Position numbers and translations under genes: made by a program. This document shows positions 6,498 through 15,106 of a stretch of DNA of 34,647 nucleotides, piece by piece. Every line of letters starts with the position of its first letter. Positions within the stretch are counted from its first letter, which is position 1. Below the pieces are notes generated by a model, which searched no databases, had not been told where the DNA came from, and saw nothing but the letters and a program-made list of their open reading frames with translations. Where the stretch lies: the NCBI GenBank assembly GCA_024635585.1, contig JAGXIP010000292.1:1-34647 (forward strand). The letters are read 5' to 3'. This DNA comes from Saccharicrinis sp. GTDB lineage: Bacteria; Bacteroidota; Bacteroidia; Bacteroidales; Marinilabiliaceae.

Positions 6498-9320
6498 CTA
6501 TATTGAAAACTTCGGTTTTTCCGGAAAATATCGGTGTTGTTTTAAAATCTCCGTTCTGCTTTTGCCTTCCATGCATTGCAAACCGCAATATTTAAGGTTC
6601 AGGTCGCAATGACATTTTTTAAATATCTTACCTATAATTTCCTCTTGACCCACCAAATGCAAGCCGTTTAAACCTGTTGCAGGGCTTCCGCTTGCCAGAC
6701 GGGCTACGGGAATTAATTTCACGGCTTTAAACATGCCCCTAATATATTTCCATGCGCCCATATTTTCGGGTTCCTCTTGTACCCATAAATGTAAAATAGC
6801 ATTTGAATATTTATCTAGAATGGTTTGTAACTGCTCTTTGGGGAAAGGGTGCATCTGCTCTATCCTGATCAAGGCTATATCTCGAGCCTGGAGTTCTTCC
6901 TTGCGTGCCAGCAAATCGTAATATATTTTACCACTACAAAATACCACTCTTCTCACTTCGTCCACATCCACGTTATCATCATCAATCACCTCCTTAAAGC
7001 CACCAGTGGACAAATCCTCAATTTTAGATACACATTTGGGATGGCGTAACAGGCTTTTGGGTGTAAATATGATGAGTGGCAACCTCACCTCGCTAATTAT
7101 TTGACGACGTAACACATGAAAAAAGCTTGCCGGTGTGGTACAGTTTACTACTTGCATATTATCATTGGCGGCAAGCGATAAAAATCGTTCGATACGTGCA
7201 CTTGAATGCTCCGGTCCCTGGCCTTCAAAACCATGGGGCAGATACAGCACCAAGCCATTCATCAAACCCCATTTTTCCTCGGCCGAACTGATATATTGAT
7301 CGATAATAACCTGGGCTACATTATAAAAATCGCCAAACTGTGCCTCCCAAATCGTTAATCCCTTAGGCGTGGCCAATGCATAGCCGTACTCAAAACCCAT
7401 AACACCATACTCCGAAAGGCTCGAATTATATACATCGAACTGCGCCTGTTTATCGGATAAGTTTTTTAGGGGATAATATTGGTCTTCGGTATCCTGAATG
7501 GTGAGGCCGGCATGACGATGGGCAAAAGTACCGCGAACAGAATCCTGACCGCTTAGTCGCACGGGAGTGCCCTCGTTGAGCAAGGAGGCATAAGCCAACA
7601 GTTCGCCCATGGCCCAGTCCAATTTATCCTCCTTCACCATCTTTTTACGGTCGGACATAATTTTCTCTACCTTACCAAAAAAAGGTAATTCGGTAGGTAG
7701 GGTGGTCATTTTTTCGCTAAGCATCAACAACTTATCTTTATCCACACCGGTATTTGGAGAACTGAAAAAATCCTTTGGTTCGGCATATTTAAAACCTTCC
7801 CAGTCACTTTTCAGGAAACGCTGAATCTCTACCTTATCAATCTCTTTGGAATCCTCTAATTGCTTATCCAAATAAACATCAAAGCCATGTTGAAGTGCAT
7901 TGATTTCTTTTTTGGAGTATATTTTCTCCTTGAGCAATCGTTGTCCGTACAAATCCCTTGGGTTAGGATGGGTAGAAATGGCCTTATACAAGGTAGGCTG
8001 CGTAAAGCGAGGTTCGTCGCCTTCGTTGTGGCCATACTTACGGTACGATAGCACATCAATAAACACGTCGGAATTATAATTTTGACGATACTCAACAGCA
8101 ATTTCCATAGCATAAACCATGGCTTCGGCATCGTCGCCATTAATATGAAAAACTGGGCTTCGCGTTACTTTACCAACATCGGTACAATAGGTGCTCGATC
8201 GGGCATCTAGATAATTGGTGGTAAAACCTATTTGGTTGTTGATAACAATATGAATGGTTCCCCCGGTTTTATAACCACGCAGCTGACTCATCTGAACCAC
8301 TTCATACACCACACCCTGTCCGGCTATGGCAGCATCGCCATGGATAACGACGGGAATAACCTTGTCGTAATCATTGTTATATTTGTTGTTAATTTTGGCG
8401 CGGGCAACACCCTCTATAACCGGGCCAACAGCCTCCAAATGTGATGGATTGGGCGCCAGATAAACGCTTACCTCGTGGCCATCGCTGGTAACAATATCGT
8501 TTTGATAGCCAAGGTGATATTTTACATCGCCTAAGGATATTCCTGCGGCATACTCCTGCCCCACAAATTCCTTAAAAATATTTTCGTAGGGTTTTTTCAG
8601 GATATTCGCCAGTACATTCAAGCGTCCGCGGTGTGGCATCCCCATCACAAATTCCTTGGCACCCATTTCGGCGCCTTTTTGGATAAGGGCATGCAGTGCC
8701 GGAATAATTACTTCGCTACCTTCGAGCGAAAAGCGTTTTTGGACTACAAATTTTTTGTGGATAAAACTCTCGAAACCAGCAGAAACCAGCAATTGGTCAT
8801 AAATGCGCTTTTTCTTTTCCTCGGAAAAATCCGGAGTATTCATTTTCTTTTCCATCCTTTCCTCCAACCAATTGATGATTTCGGGATGACGGATGTAGAG
8901 ATATTCCACGCCCACTGACTCGCAATAGGTTTTTTGAAGATGAGCGATAATATCTTTCAGCTTGGCCTTTCCCATTTCAATTTGCGAACCGGCCTCAAAT
9001 TCTGTTTCCAGATCTGCACTTTCCAAGCCAAAATTTTCGATATCAAGCGTAGGGAAGTACTTGCGCCTGGTACGTACCGGGTTAGTTTTGGTAAATAAAT
9101 GTCCGCGTTGCCTATATCCGCGAATGAGATTGGCCACTTTAAATTCCTTGCTTACCATGCTCCCAGAGGTGGGTGCATCGTAATTTTTACGGGCAAAGTC
9201 GAAGCCTCTGAAAAATTGTTTGAAGCTTTCGTCAACGGATCCGGGATCCTTTAAATAGTTTTGGTACAGTTGTTCAATAGTCTCTATTTCACTGTTCCCA
9301 ACAAATGAAAATTCGTCCAT
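6498..9320 (-). CDS. sucA: 2-oxoglutarate dehydrogenase E1 component, with Cys-rich C-terminal tail
   Basis: This thiamine-diphosphate enzyme decarboxylates 2-oxoglutarate and loads the succinyl group onto the E2 lipoyl arm. The N-terminal E2-contact segment (FVGNSEIETIEQLYQNYL) is present. The dehydrogenase core has MGMPHRGRLNVLAN at about 226-239. The ThDP/Mg motif runs from GDAAIAGQG (residues 328-336) to NNQIGF (361-366). The transketolase-like and C-terminal domains follow, including the SPATG motif near the end. The length is 940 residues. The oddity is the end: after the usual last helix the protein continues about 40 residues with Cys903, Cys905, Cys912 and Cys916 (KKCHCDLNLKYCGLQC). 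sucB lies downstream on the same strand. The start matches the family's N-terminal motif. Confidence 0.97.
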   Translation of the reverse strand: MDEFSFVGNSEIETIEQLYQNYLKDPGSVDESFKQFFRGFDFARKNYDAPTSGSMVSKEFKVANLIRGYRQRGHLFTKTNPVRTRRKYFPTLDIENFGLESADLETEFEAGSQIEMGKAKLKDIIAHLQKTYCESVGVEYLYIRHPEIINWLEERMEKKMNTPDFSEEKKKRIYDQLLVSAGFESFIHKKFVVQKRFSLEGSEVIIPALHALIQKGAEMGAKEFVMGMPHRGRLNVLANILKKPYENIFKEFVGQEYAAGISLGDVKYHLGYQNDIVTSDGHEVSVYLAPNPSHLEAVGPVIEGVARAKINNKYNNDYDKVIPVVIHGDAAIAGQGVVYEVVQMSQLRGYKTGGTIHIVINNQIGFTTNYLDARSSTYCTDVGKVTRSPVFHINGDDAEAMVYAMEIAVEYRQNYNSDVFIDVLSYRKYGHNEGDEPRFTQPTLYKAISTHPNPRDLYGQRLLKEKIYSKKEINALQHGFDVYLDKQLEDSKEIDKVEIQRFLKSDWEGFKYAEPKDFFSSPNTGVDKDKLLMLSEKMTTLPTELPFFGKVEKIMSDRKKMVKEDKLDWAMGELLAYASLLNEGTPVRLSGQDSVRGTFAHRHAGLTIQDTEDQYYPLKNLSDKQAQFDVYNSSLSEYGVMGFEYGYALATPKGLTIWEAQFGDFYNVAQVIIDQYISSAEEKWGLMNGLVLYLPHGFEGQGPEHSSARIERFLSLAANDNMQVVNCTTPASFFHVLRRQIISEVRLPLIIFTPKSLLRHPKCVSKIEDLSTGGFKEVIDDDNVDVDEVRRVVFCSGKIYYDLLARKEELQARDIALIRIEQMHPFPKEQLQTILDKYSNAILHLWVQEEPENMGAWKYIRGMFKAVKLIPVARLASGSPATGLNGLHLVGQEEIIGKIFKKCHCDLNLKYCGLQCMEGKSRTEILKQHRYFPEKPKFSI

Positions 9321-9501
9321 AAATAGTTCCTTATCCGAATGATTTATTTTTATAGCTTAGTTAATCCTTACATTATGCATTGTTCAGATTAACTTGCAAG
9401 ATATGTATTTTGTATTGCTTAACCGCAAACCATATGCAAAACTGTGGTTTTTATCTTTATTTTTATTCTTTTGTATTCACATAAATCAACATAGGGTTTC
9501 A

Positions 9502-12393
9502 ATGAGCAATTTTATACAGCATTTGGCACAATATTATTTCGATAAATATCAAACCAACATATCGGAGTTTTGTTTTGTTTTTCCCGGTCGCAGAGCTGGT
9601 CTATTTTTTCAGCAACATTTAAGCACGCTCATCAAGGAACCTTTATGGTCGCCAAAAACCATTACCATCAATGAGTTCGTAGAAGAGCTTACCCCATATC
9701 AAATAGCTGATAAAATAAGCTTGGTGTTTGAATTATATCAGGCTTTTGAAGAAATATATAAAACAGGTACCGGCTTTGATGAGTTTTTGCCCTGGGGCGA
9801 AATTATCATCAACGATTTTGATGACATCGACAAGTACAGAGCCAATGCTGCACAGGTGTTCTCCAATCTTTTATCTATTAAAGAAATTGAGGCCGACTAT
9901 AGTTTTTTGTCGGATGAACAGATAAAAACCATCAAAAGCTTTTGGCATACTTTTAATCCTAACAAGCTATCGGAACATCAAACGGAGTTCATAAAGATAT
10001 GGGAGAAATTGTACGAGGTTTACGAGCTACTGAACAAACGTTTAAAGGCGAAGAGTATGGCCTATGAAGGTGCCGTTTACCGATGTATTGCAGAGGATAT
10101 AGATAATAAAAAGTCGCTTGACATTCGTTATCCCAAAGTTGTATTTGTGGCTTTTAACGCGCTTAACGCCTGTGAAAAAAAACTCTTCCATCATTTGGCT
10201 ATAGCCAATAAAGCCGATTTTATTTGGGATTATACACCTTGGCTATTACAGGTTAATCCTCCCAACACCGCACCCGGCGATAGGATGAAAGAACACGAAG
10301 CCATACGTTTTATCCGTGAAAATCTGATCAATTTTCCACCACCACAGGATTGGCATTTTCCACAAAACACAGAACTGCCGTACATTACCATAACCTCTGT
10401 GGCCTCCGATACGGCTCAAACACAAGTGGTAAATGAGTACTTGCACGAAATACTTGAGCCAGAAGGCCAGGCATTGCTCGACTCGGCCTTACAAACAGCC
10501 GTAGTATTGACCGACGAAACCATGCTTTTACCTGTGCTGCACGCTATTCCACCACACATAGACAAGGTGAACATTACCATGGGTTATCCCATCAAAAACA
10601 CCCCAGCTTATGGATTATTGGAACTTATTTTTGATCTGCAAAAAAACGGAAGACGTACCAAGGGCGGCAAAACTTGGTTTTACTTCCGAAACGTGCTTCC
10701 CATCCTCACCCATCAATATATAGAAGCGCTTGATTCCGAATTACATAAGGAGATGGCCTATGCTCTGGTTAAGCGCAATCAAATATATATTGAGGCCGGG
10801 GATTTAGGCAAAAGCAAACTACTGGACACTATATTTAGGATAATTGAAAAGAGTGACGATTTTTCGGCCTACCTCATTGATTTGCTGCAACTGGTATTTA
10901 GCGGCTTGCAAAAAAACAGCGACGGAAAAGCATTGGAAAAGGAATTTATCTACCAACTGCACCTCACCATAACGCAATTATCTGATTTAATTAAAAAACT
11001 TGGTGTCGAAATAACACCCGATACGTGGATAAAACTATTTAAAAGAGGTGCCGACCTTAAAAGTATCCCCTTTAGCGGGGAACCCTTAAAAGGGTTGCAA
11101 GTAATGGGAATATTGGAAACCCGTGCGCTGGATTTCGAAAACCTTATTATCCTGAATATGAATGAAGGCGTTTTCCCGCAGACAGGAGCAACCAATTCTA
11201 TGATTCCGTACAACTTGCGCAAAGCCTTTTTACTACCCACCATTGAGCATCAGGATGCTATTTTTGCTTATTATTTTTATCGACTCATCCATCGCTCGAA
11301 AAAAGTACGACTGCTTTATAACTCCTCGTCGCAAGGGATGCGCACAGGCGAAATGAGCCGATTTTTATTTCAACTTAAATACGAATACCCACCTGAAAAA
11401 CTGCGTTTTTCAACTGCGGTGGATAAAGTAAATATTACCACACCAAAAGAATACTTTGTGAGCAAAAATACTCAGATAATGGAAATACTGAATCAATACC
11501 TTGTTGGAGGAACCCGTCAGCTTTCGCCCAGTGTTTTGAGTACCTATTTTGAATGTCCATTGCGTTTTTATTATAAATATATTTTAAAAGCTAAGGAACC
11601 GGAGGAAATAACGGAAGACATTGATCCGCGTATTTTCGGTAACCTATTTCATGAAACGGTAGAGGAAATTTACACACCCTTTGTGGGCAAAGAAATACAA
11701 GCCATTGATATTGAAACCCTAAGTAAGGACACACAAACAATCGATTTGGCTTTGCGGACAAGCTTTAGCAAATATTTTAAGCAGGAACTGGGACAAGATG
11801 ATTTTAATGATATCCAGGGCAAAAATATTTTGGTTTTTGATATTATAAAAAAATATATTCATCAATTTTTAACAGTCGAAAAACAAAATGCTCCTTTCAC
11901 TTTATTGGGATTGGAAAAACTCGTAACCGGCCAAATCCAATTAAGCGACAAAAGCATTTGCCTGGGGGGTACCATCGACCGTCTGGATCAAAAGGAAGAT
12001 GCTGTGCGCATTATTGATTATAAAACAGGTGCCGGAGAAGAGTATTTTAAAGAGGTGCAAGAGCTGTTTTTACAAAGCAAGCACAAAGCAAAAAAGGCCA
12101 TCTTTCAAACCTTGCTCTACAGCCACATTTTAAAGCAAGTTGGTCCAAACGTATCGACCTATCTACCAGGGGTGGTATGGATAAAAAAAATATTTACTTC
12201 GCCCGATTATTCGCTTAAAATTGGCACACCTGCCAATAACGAAAAACTCACTCTAAAAAAAGTGGAAGATGAATATTTGGAACAACTGAAACAGCATCTC
12301 GAAAATCTTTTCAACAGCAACATAGCCTTTACCCAAACCGAACATGTCGACAGCTGCAAAACGTGCAGTTATAGGAGTATATGCGGAAAATAG
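9502..12393 (+). CDS. AddB-like helicase-nuclease subunit, PD-(D/E)XK nuclease with Fe-S cysteines
   Basis: This is likely the AddB-type subunit of a RecBCD/AddAB recombination nuclease that processes double-strand breaks. The ATG at 9502 (MSNFIQHLAQYYF) gives 963 residues. A TTG frame extension to 9394 adds a hydrophobic 36-residue leader that looks non-native. The N-terminal segment CFVFPGRRAGLFFQQHL aligns with the AddB Walker-A region but lacks GKT, so ATP binding there is probably lost. The C-terminal nuclease domain shows His717 (NLFHET), Asp826 (GTIDRL), and Asp839 and Lys841 (IIDYKTG). Cys685, with Cys952, Cys955 and Cys961 at the very end, match the four cysteines of the AddB iron-sulfur staple. 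It is divergent from sucA. No AddA helicase gene is adjacent in this window. Confidence 0.88.
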   Translation: MSNFIQHLAQYYFDKYQTNISEFCFVFPGRRAGLFFQQHLSTLIKEPLWSPKTITINEFVEELTPYQIADKISLVFELYQAFEEIYKTGTGFDEFLPWGEIIINDFDDIDKYRANAAQVFSNLLSIKEIEADYSFLSDEQIKTIKSFWHTFNPNKLSEHQTEFIKIWEKLYEVYELLNKRLKAKSMAYEGAVYRCIAEDIDNKKSLDIRYPKVVFVAFNALNACEKKLFHHLAIANKADFIWDYTPWLLQVNPPNTAPGDRMKEHEAIRFIRENLINFPPPQDWHFPQNTELPYITITSVASDTAQTQVVNEYLHEILEPEGQALLDSALQTAVVLTDETMLLPVLHAIPPHIDKVNITMGYPIKNTPAYGLLELIFDLQKNGRRTKGGKTWFYFRNVLPILTHQYIEALDSELHKEMAYALVKRNQIYIEAGDLGKSKLLDTIFRIIEKSDDFSAYLIDLLQLVFSGLQKNSDGKALEKEFIYQLHLTITQLSDLIKKLGVEITPDTWIKLFKRGADLKSIPFSGEPLKGLQVMGILETRALDFENLIILNMNEGVFPQTGATNSMIPYNLRKAFLLPTIEHQDAIFAYYFYRLIHRSKKVRLLYNSSSQGMRTGEMSRFLFQLKYEYPPEKLRFSTAVDKVNITTPKEYFVSKNTQIMEILNQYLVGGTRQLSPSVLSTYFECPLRFYYKYILKAKEPEEITEDIDPRIFGNLFHETVEEIYTPFVGKEIQAIDIETLSKDTQTIDLALRTSFSKYFKQELGQDDFNDIQGKNILVFDIIKKYIHQFLTVEKQNAPFTLLGLEKLVTGQIQLSDKSICLGGTIDRLDQKEDAVRIIDYKTGAGEEYFKEVQELFLQSKHKAKKAIFQTLLYSHILKQVGPNVSTYLPGVVWIKKIFTSPDYSLKIGTPANNEKLTLKKVEDEYLEQLKQHLENLFNSNIAFTQTEHVDSCKTCSYRSICGK

Positions 12394-12433
12394 ACAAGGT
12401 GGCTTGGAGAAATAAGCGTACCTTGGATTTAGA

Positions 12434-12521
12434 ACGCTGATGACACGGATTTTCAAACGCTGATAATCGCTGATTTTTATTAATCCGCGTTGCGTAGCAT
12501 TCGCGTTATCCGTGTTACATC
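12434..12521. repeat. Dispersed intergenic palindromic repeat
   Basis: GATGACACGGAT (12439-12450) is the near-inverse of ATCCGTGTTACATC (12508-12521). Between them are two ACGCTGAT-type words and the GCGTTGCGTAGCATTCGCG stretch. I remember closely similar 'cgctgat ... atccgcgtt' units as common intergenic repeats in Bacteroidota genomes. It follows the end of the addB-like gene by about 45 bases. Confidence 0.6.
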
Positions 12522-12529
12522 CTCCATAA

Positions 12530-12717
12530 ACGCGAGAAAACCGCAGTTGGGGTATAAAACGAAATGAAGTATCTTTGAGGAGGATTTGTTTTTACAGTTT
12601 TTCCAATTGTTATTTACGGTTTTATTAAAGTTTACCAGCGCAAAGGCATGATCAAACCACTCAAGAATCTCGCCAGCCGATTTCTCCGACAGCTTTTTAA
12701 TATATTCTTCCGCTTTA
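12530..12717 (-). pseudogene. Possible gene remnant directly after the TonB receptor
   Basis: On the minus strand an open frame runs from a TGA just before the receptor's end for about 78 codons, with no start codon. Its first 30 residues look protein-like (KAEEYIKKLSEKSAGEILEW), then become low-complexity Asn/Lys. The opening faintly resembles the start of PAPS/APS reductases (the KSxxEIxEW word), but no catalytic motif follows. It may be decayed coding DNA or chance. Confidence 0.2.
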
Positions 12718-14778
12718 AAACCTCAACTCAACCCCTCCAAAAACATTAAAGGGCAACCCGGGATAATAATAACGTGGCAAGCTGCTACCAAAGCCTTTGG
12801 CATTAACCACCACCATAGAGGCATAATGATTATCGAATATATTATCCGCACCTAAATACACATTTGCTCTTATTTTATGGATGGTAAAATCAAACGATGC
12901 TTTGGCATTGGTTTTATGGTACGAGGCAGATTGTTTGGTATTGGCATCGTTAAGATATTGGCTTCCGGTATAGCTGTGGTTTACATTAAAACGAAAAGGT
13001 TTAAAATAACCAGTTAGCTGTACTGAGGTATTGGAACGGGGAATGCCGGGCAGGTGTTTGTCTTTATAATCGATGCCTCCATCTGTAAACGTATCGAACT
13101 TGTTTTGAGAAGTAAAATACGAAAAATTCACATCCAAGCTCTTGATTTTATTGAGTTTTAAGATGTCCCAGCCCAGCAAAGCTTCCAGACCTTCGTGTCT
13201 CGTTCGTCCGGCATTTTTACCATAAAACTGATCTATAGCATCGCGCTCCGTGACCAGTAGATTTTTCATCCTCATCAGGTACACGGTTACATCGGCATAG
13301 ACTCTGGAGTTGGGATGGCTGTACCTCGCTCCTATTTCGTAACTCATCCCCTCTTCGGGCTTTATATTTTTATTAAACGAACCGTCGGGCATTTGTGCCT
13401 CCTCCACCGAAGGGGCCGAAAAACCGTGCCCCATGCTGCCAAAAACATAGGTCTGTTCGGTTAGTTGGTAATTAATGCCCAGGCGGGGAGAAAATACAGG
13501 ACTGTATGAATAATCCGTTTGCCCCTCACCCCCATCGTTACTTTCGGCACCATAGCCCGTTTGGTTATAGTTTAAAGCGCCTTGTAATACAAGCTTTGCC
13601 ACAGGTTGGTATTCGAGTAGTGCAAAAACATTGTAATAATACCTTCGGTGTTGGGTTTCGTTGAGCATCCGTCCTAAATCATCCTGTTCGACGCCGAACA
13701 ATGAAATATAATTATTATCGTGCATGATTTCGGTGCCCAGCTCGGCCTTTAACTGGGTAGTGGTAAAAGTTAGTTTATTGCGCAGTCCATAGGAATAACG
13801 ATCCTCGTTGAGCCGATTAAAAGGTCGAAGTTCATTAAGGAAGGAGATTTTTGCAAACAAGTTAAAGGAGTTAACCCAGTTGCTTTTAATGGGCGACACC
13901 AACCCAATGCTTAGCATATGTTTGGAATCCTCTTCGTAACCGCCAATATCATTCCACGAAGTGGCTGCTTTTTGGGGATTGTCCTTAAAATCCAACCTAT
14001 CCAAGGAGCTAGGTATCTCACCATTAAGGTATCTGAAATTATATAGAAAATTAAAATAATGAGCACCCAAAGCCTGCTGCCCTTTAAGGGTGGCGTTATA
14101 TCTTTGGTACGAGCTATTCTGGCGGTATCCATCGGTGTTAACCATACCGCCCACCAGCGAAATATTTCCACTGTCGGTATTTTTCAAACTAATTTGTGCG
14201 TGATGCGAATGCGTTCCAAAACTCCCTACCTCACTTTTAATGCTGACCTTGCGTTTTAGCTCCTCCGGATTAAAAGGATGCAATAAAATTACGCCTCCCA
14301 ATCCAGCACCATACAACGAAGATGCAGGGCCTTTTAAAATCTCAATCCTATCTATATCGTTAAGTCCAATGTCTTCCAAAGCCGTAGCACCATCGCCATC
14401 AGTCAATGGCATTTGACCCCAATAAGCTTTTATACGATTGGTTTGGTAGGGCGTACGTGATCCAATGCCTCGAATGGTAATGCGGTTGGTGCTCATAGTA
14501 CCCTGCTGCATCACTACACCAGGGAGCTTATTGAATTGTTCCTGTAAGTTATAGCTATTACCCAACTGAAGTGTAGCATTATTAAGTACGGAATACCCCC
14601 CCGCCCATTGTTTTGGCGATAAAATTTTTATGGGAGCTTGAACAGATATTTCCCCTATGTATTGATGTGCTATCGTGTTTCCAAGAGTATCGTTTGGTTC
14701 GCTTTGTTCAGATGTGGTTTGACCATTTAACGAGAAAACAAAATAAAAAAAAAGGGTTAAGAGGATGGCTTTTATCAT
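12715..14778 (-). CDS. TonB-dependent outer-membrane receptor, 687 aa
   Basis: This active outer-membrane transporter is energised by TonB-ExbBD. It has an N-terminal signal peptide (about residues 1-20, hydrophobic up to SLNGQ). The plug domain is at about 50-165 and contains RITIRGIGSRTPY and the family hallmark RIEILKGPASSLYGAG. A 22-strand barrel follows, ending in the aromatic C-terminal residue of outer-membrane proteins (VELRF). There is no carboxypeptidase-like N-terminal domain and no SusD partner, so a polysaccharide-uptake role is unlikely and a siderophore, metal or vitamin ligand is more plausible. That is inference from family type. A structured spacer lies upstream at 14921-14975. 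Confidence 0.93.
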   Translation of the reverse strand: MIKAILLTLFFYFVFSLNGQTTSEQSEPNDTLGNTIAHQYIGEISVQAPIKILSPKQWAGGYSVLNNATLQLGNSYNLQEQFNKLPGVVMQQGTMSTNRITIRGIGSRTPYQTNRIKAYWGQMPLTDGDGATALEDIGLNDIDRIEILKGPASSLYGAGLGGVILLHPFNPEELKRKVSIKSEVGSFGTHSHHAQISLKNTDSGNISLVGGMVNTDGYRQNSSYQRYNATLKGQQALGAHYFNFLYNFRYLNGEIPSSLDRLDFKDNPQKAATSWNDIGGYEEDSKHMLSIGLVSPIKSNWVNSFNLFAKISFLNELRPFNRLNEDRYSYGLRNKLTFTTTQLKAELGTEIMHDNNYISLFGVEQDDLGRMLNETQHRRYYYNVFALLEYQPVAKLVLQGALNYNQTGYGAESNDGGEGQTDYSYSPVFSPRLGINYQLTEQTYVFGSMGHGFSAPSVEEAQMPDGSFNKNIKPEEGMSYEIGARYSHPNSRVYADVTVYLMRMKNLLVTERDAIDQFYGKNAGRTRHEGLEALLGWDILKLNKIKSLDVNFSYFTSQNKFDTFTDGGIDYKDKHLPGIPRSNTSVQLTGYFKPFRFNVNHSYTGSQYLNDANTKQSASYHKTNAKASFDFTIHKIRANVYLGADNIFDNHYASMVVVNAKGFGSSLPRYYYPGLPFNVFGGVELRF

Positions 14779-14807
14779 GGTTAAGAATAATCGAGTTATT
14801 TGTGCTT

Positions 14808-14842
14808 AGAGCATGGGGCTTGGAGCATGGGGCATGGGGCTT
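14808..14842. repeat. Short direct repeats of AGCATGGGGC upstream of the receptor
   Basis: Three imperfect copies of (AG)CATGGGGC(TT) occur in a row within 30 bases, between the receptor start (14778) and the structured element at 14921. This is a low-complexity intergenic repeat. Confidence 0.5.
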
Positions 14843-14920
14843 AAGTTATATGGTTAATATTTAACCTCCATCCCCTGTTTGTGGCAAGTTACTTCGCCTT
14901 TTTTCAAAAAAACAGAAACA

Positions 14921-14975
14921 ACCTATCCTACAGGATTGTGGGAGGTGCACAACCACACCGCCTTAAAAAGGTAGG
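14921..14975. repeat. Structured spacer with three adjacent hairpins
   Basis: The hairpins are ATCCT/AGGAT (14925-14936), GGaTTGTG/CACAACC (14933-14954, one bulge) and CCgCCTT/AAGGtaGG (14958-14975). The first two share bases, so they could be alternative pairings. Read on the minus strand this would be a leader about 130-200 bases upstream of the receptor start. I see no match to the cobalamin, TPP or FMN riboswitch consensus. It may be a dispersed repeat instead. Confidence 0.35.
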
Positions 14976-15024
14976 AAAACCGTTATAAGTACCATACAAA
15001 CTTTTCCTTTTATTGACAAAAAAG

Positions 15025-15047
15025 CCTCCCGAATCGGGTTCGGGAGG
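15025..15047 (-). terminator. Rho-independent terminator of the GSDH gene
   Basis: CCTCCCGAA (15025-15033) and TTCGGGAGG (15039-15047) form a perfect 9-bp GC-rich stem with a 5-base loop. It lies 60 bases past the minus-strand stop at 15107 and is followed on that strand by CTTTTTTG. Confidence 0.85.
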
Positions 15048-15070
15048 AAATACATATATATAGCCAATTG

Positions 15071-15092
15071 CCAACAGCCAACAGCTATCAGC
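15071..15092. repeat. Short AACAGCCAACAGCTATCAGC repeat, left flank of GSDH gene
   Basis: This low-complexity intergenic word lies between the terminator and the GSDH stop codon. An inverted relative is at 16660-16676 on the other side of the gene. Confidence 0.5.
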
Positions 15093-15106
15093 TAAAAACT
15101 AAACCC

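Noticed and set aside
9394-9501. TTG start extending the AddB-like protein by 36 residues
   Set aside because: The added part is a hydrophobic run absent from the family, and the ATG at 9502 fits the known start of the domain.
14921-14990. Cobalamin, TPP or FMN riboswitch upstream of the TonB receptor
   Set aside because: None of the consensus boxes I know (B12 box, thi box, RFN) is present on the minus strand. It is kept only as an unnamed structured spacer.
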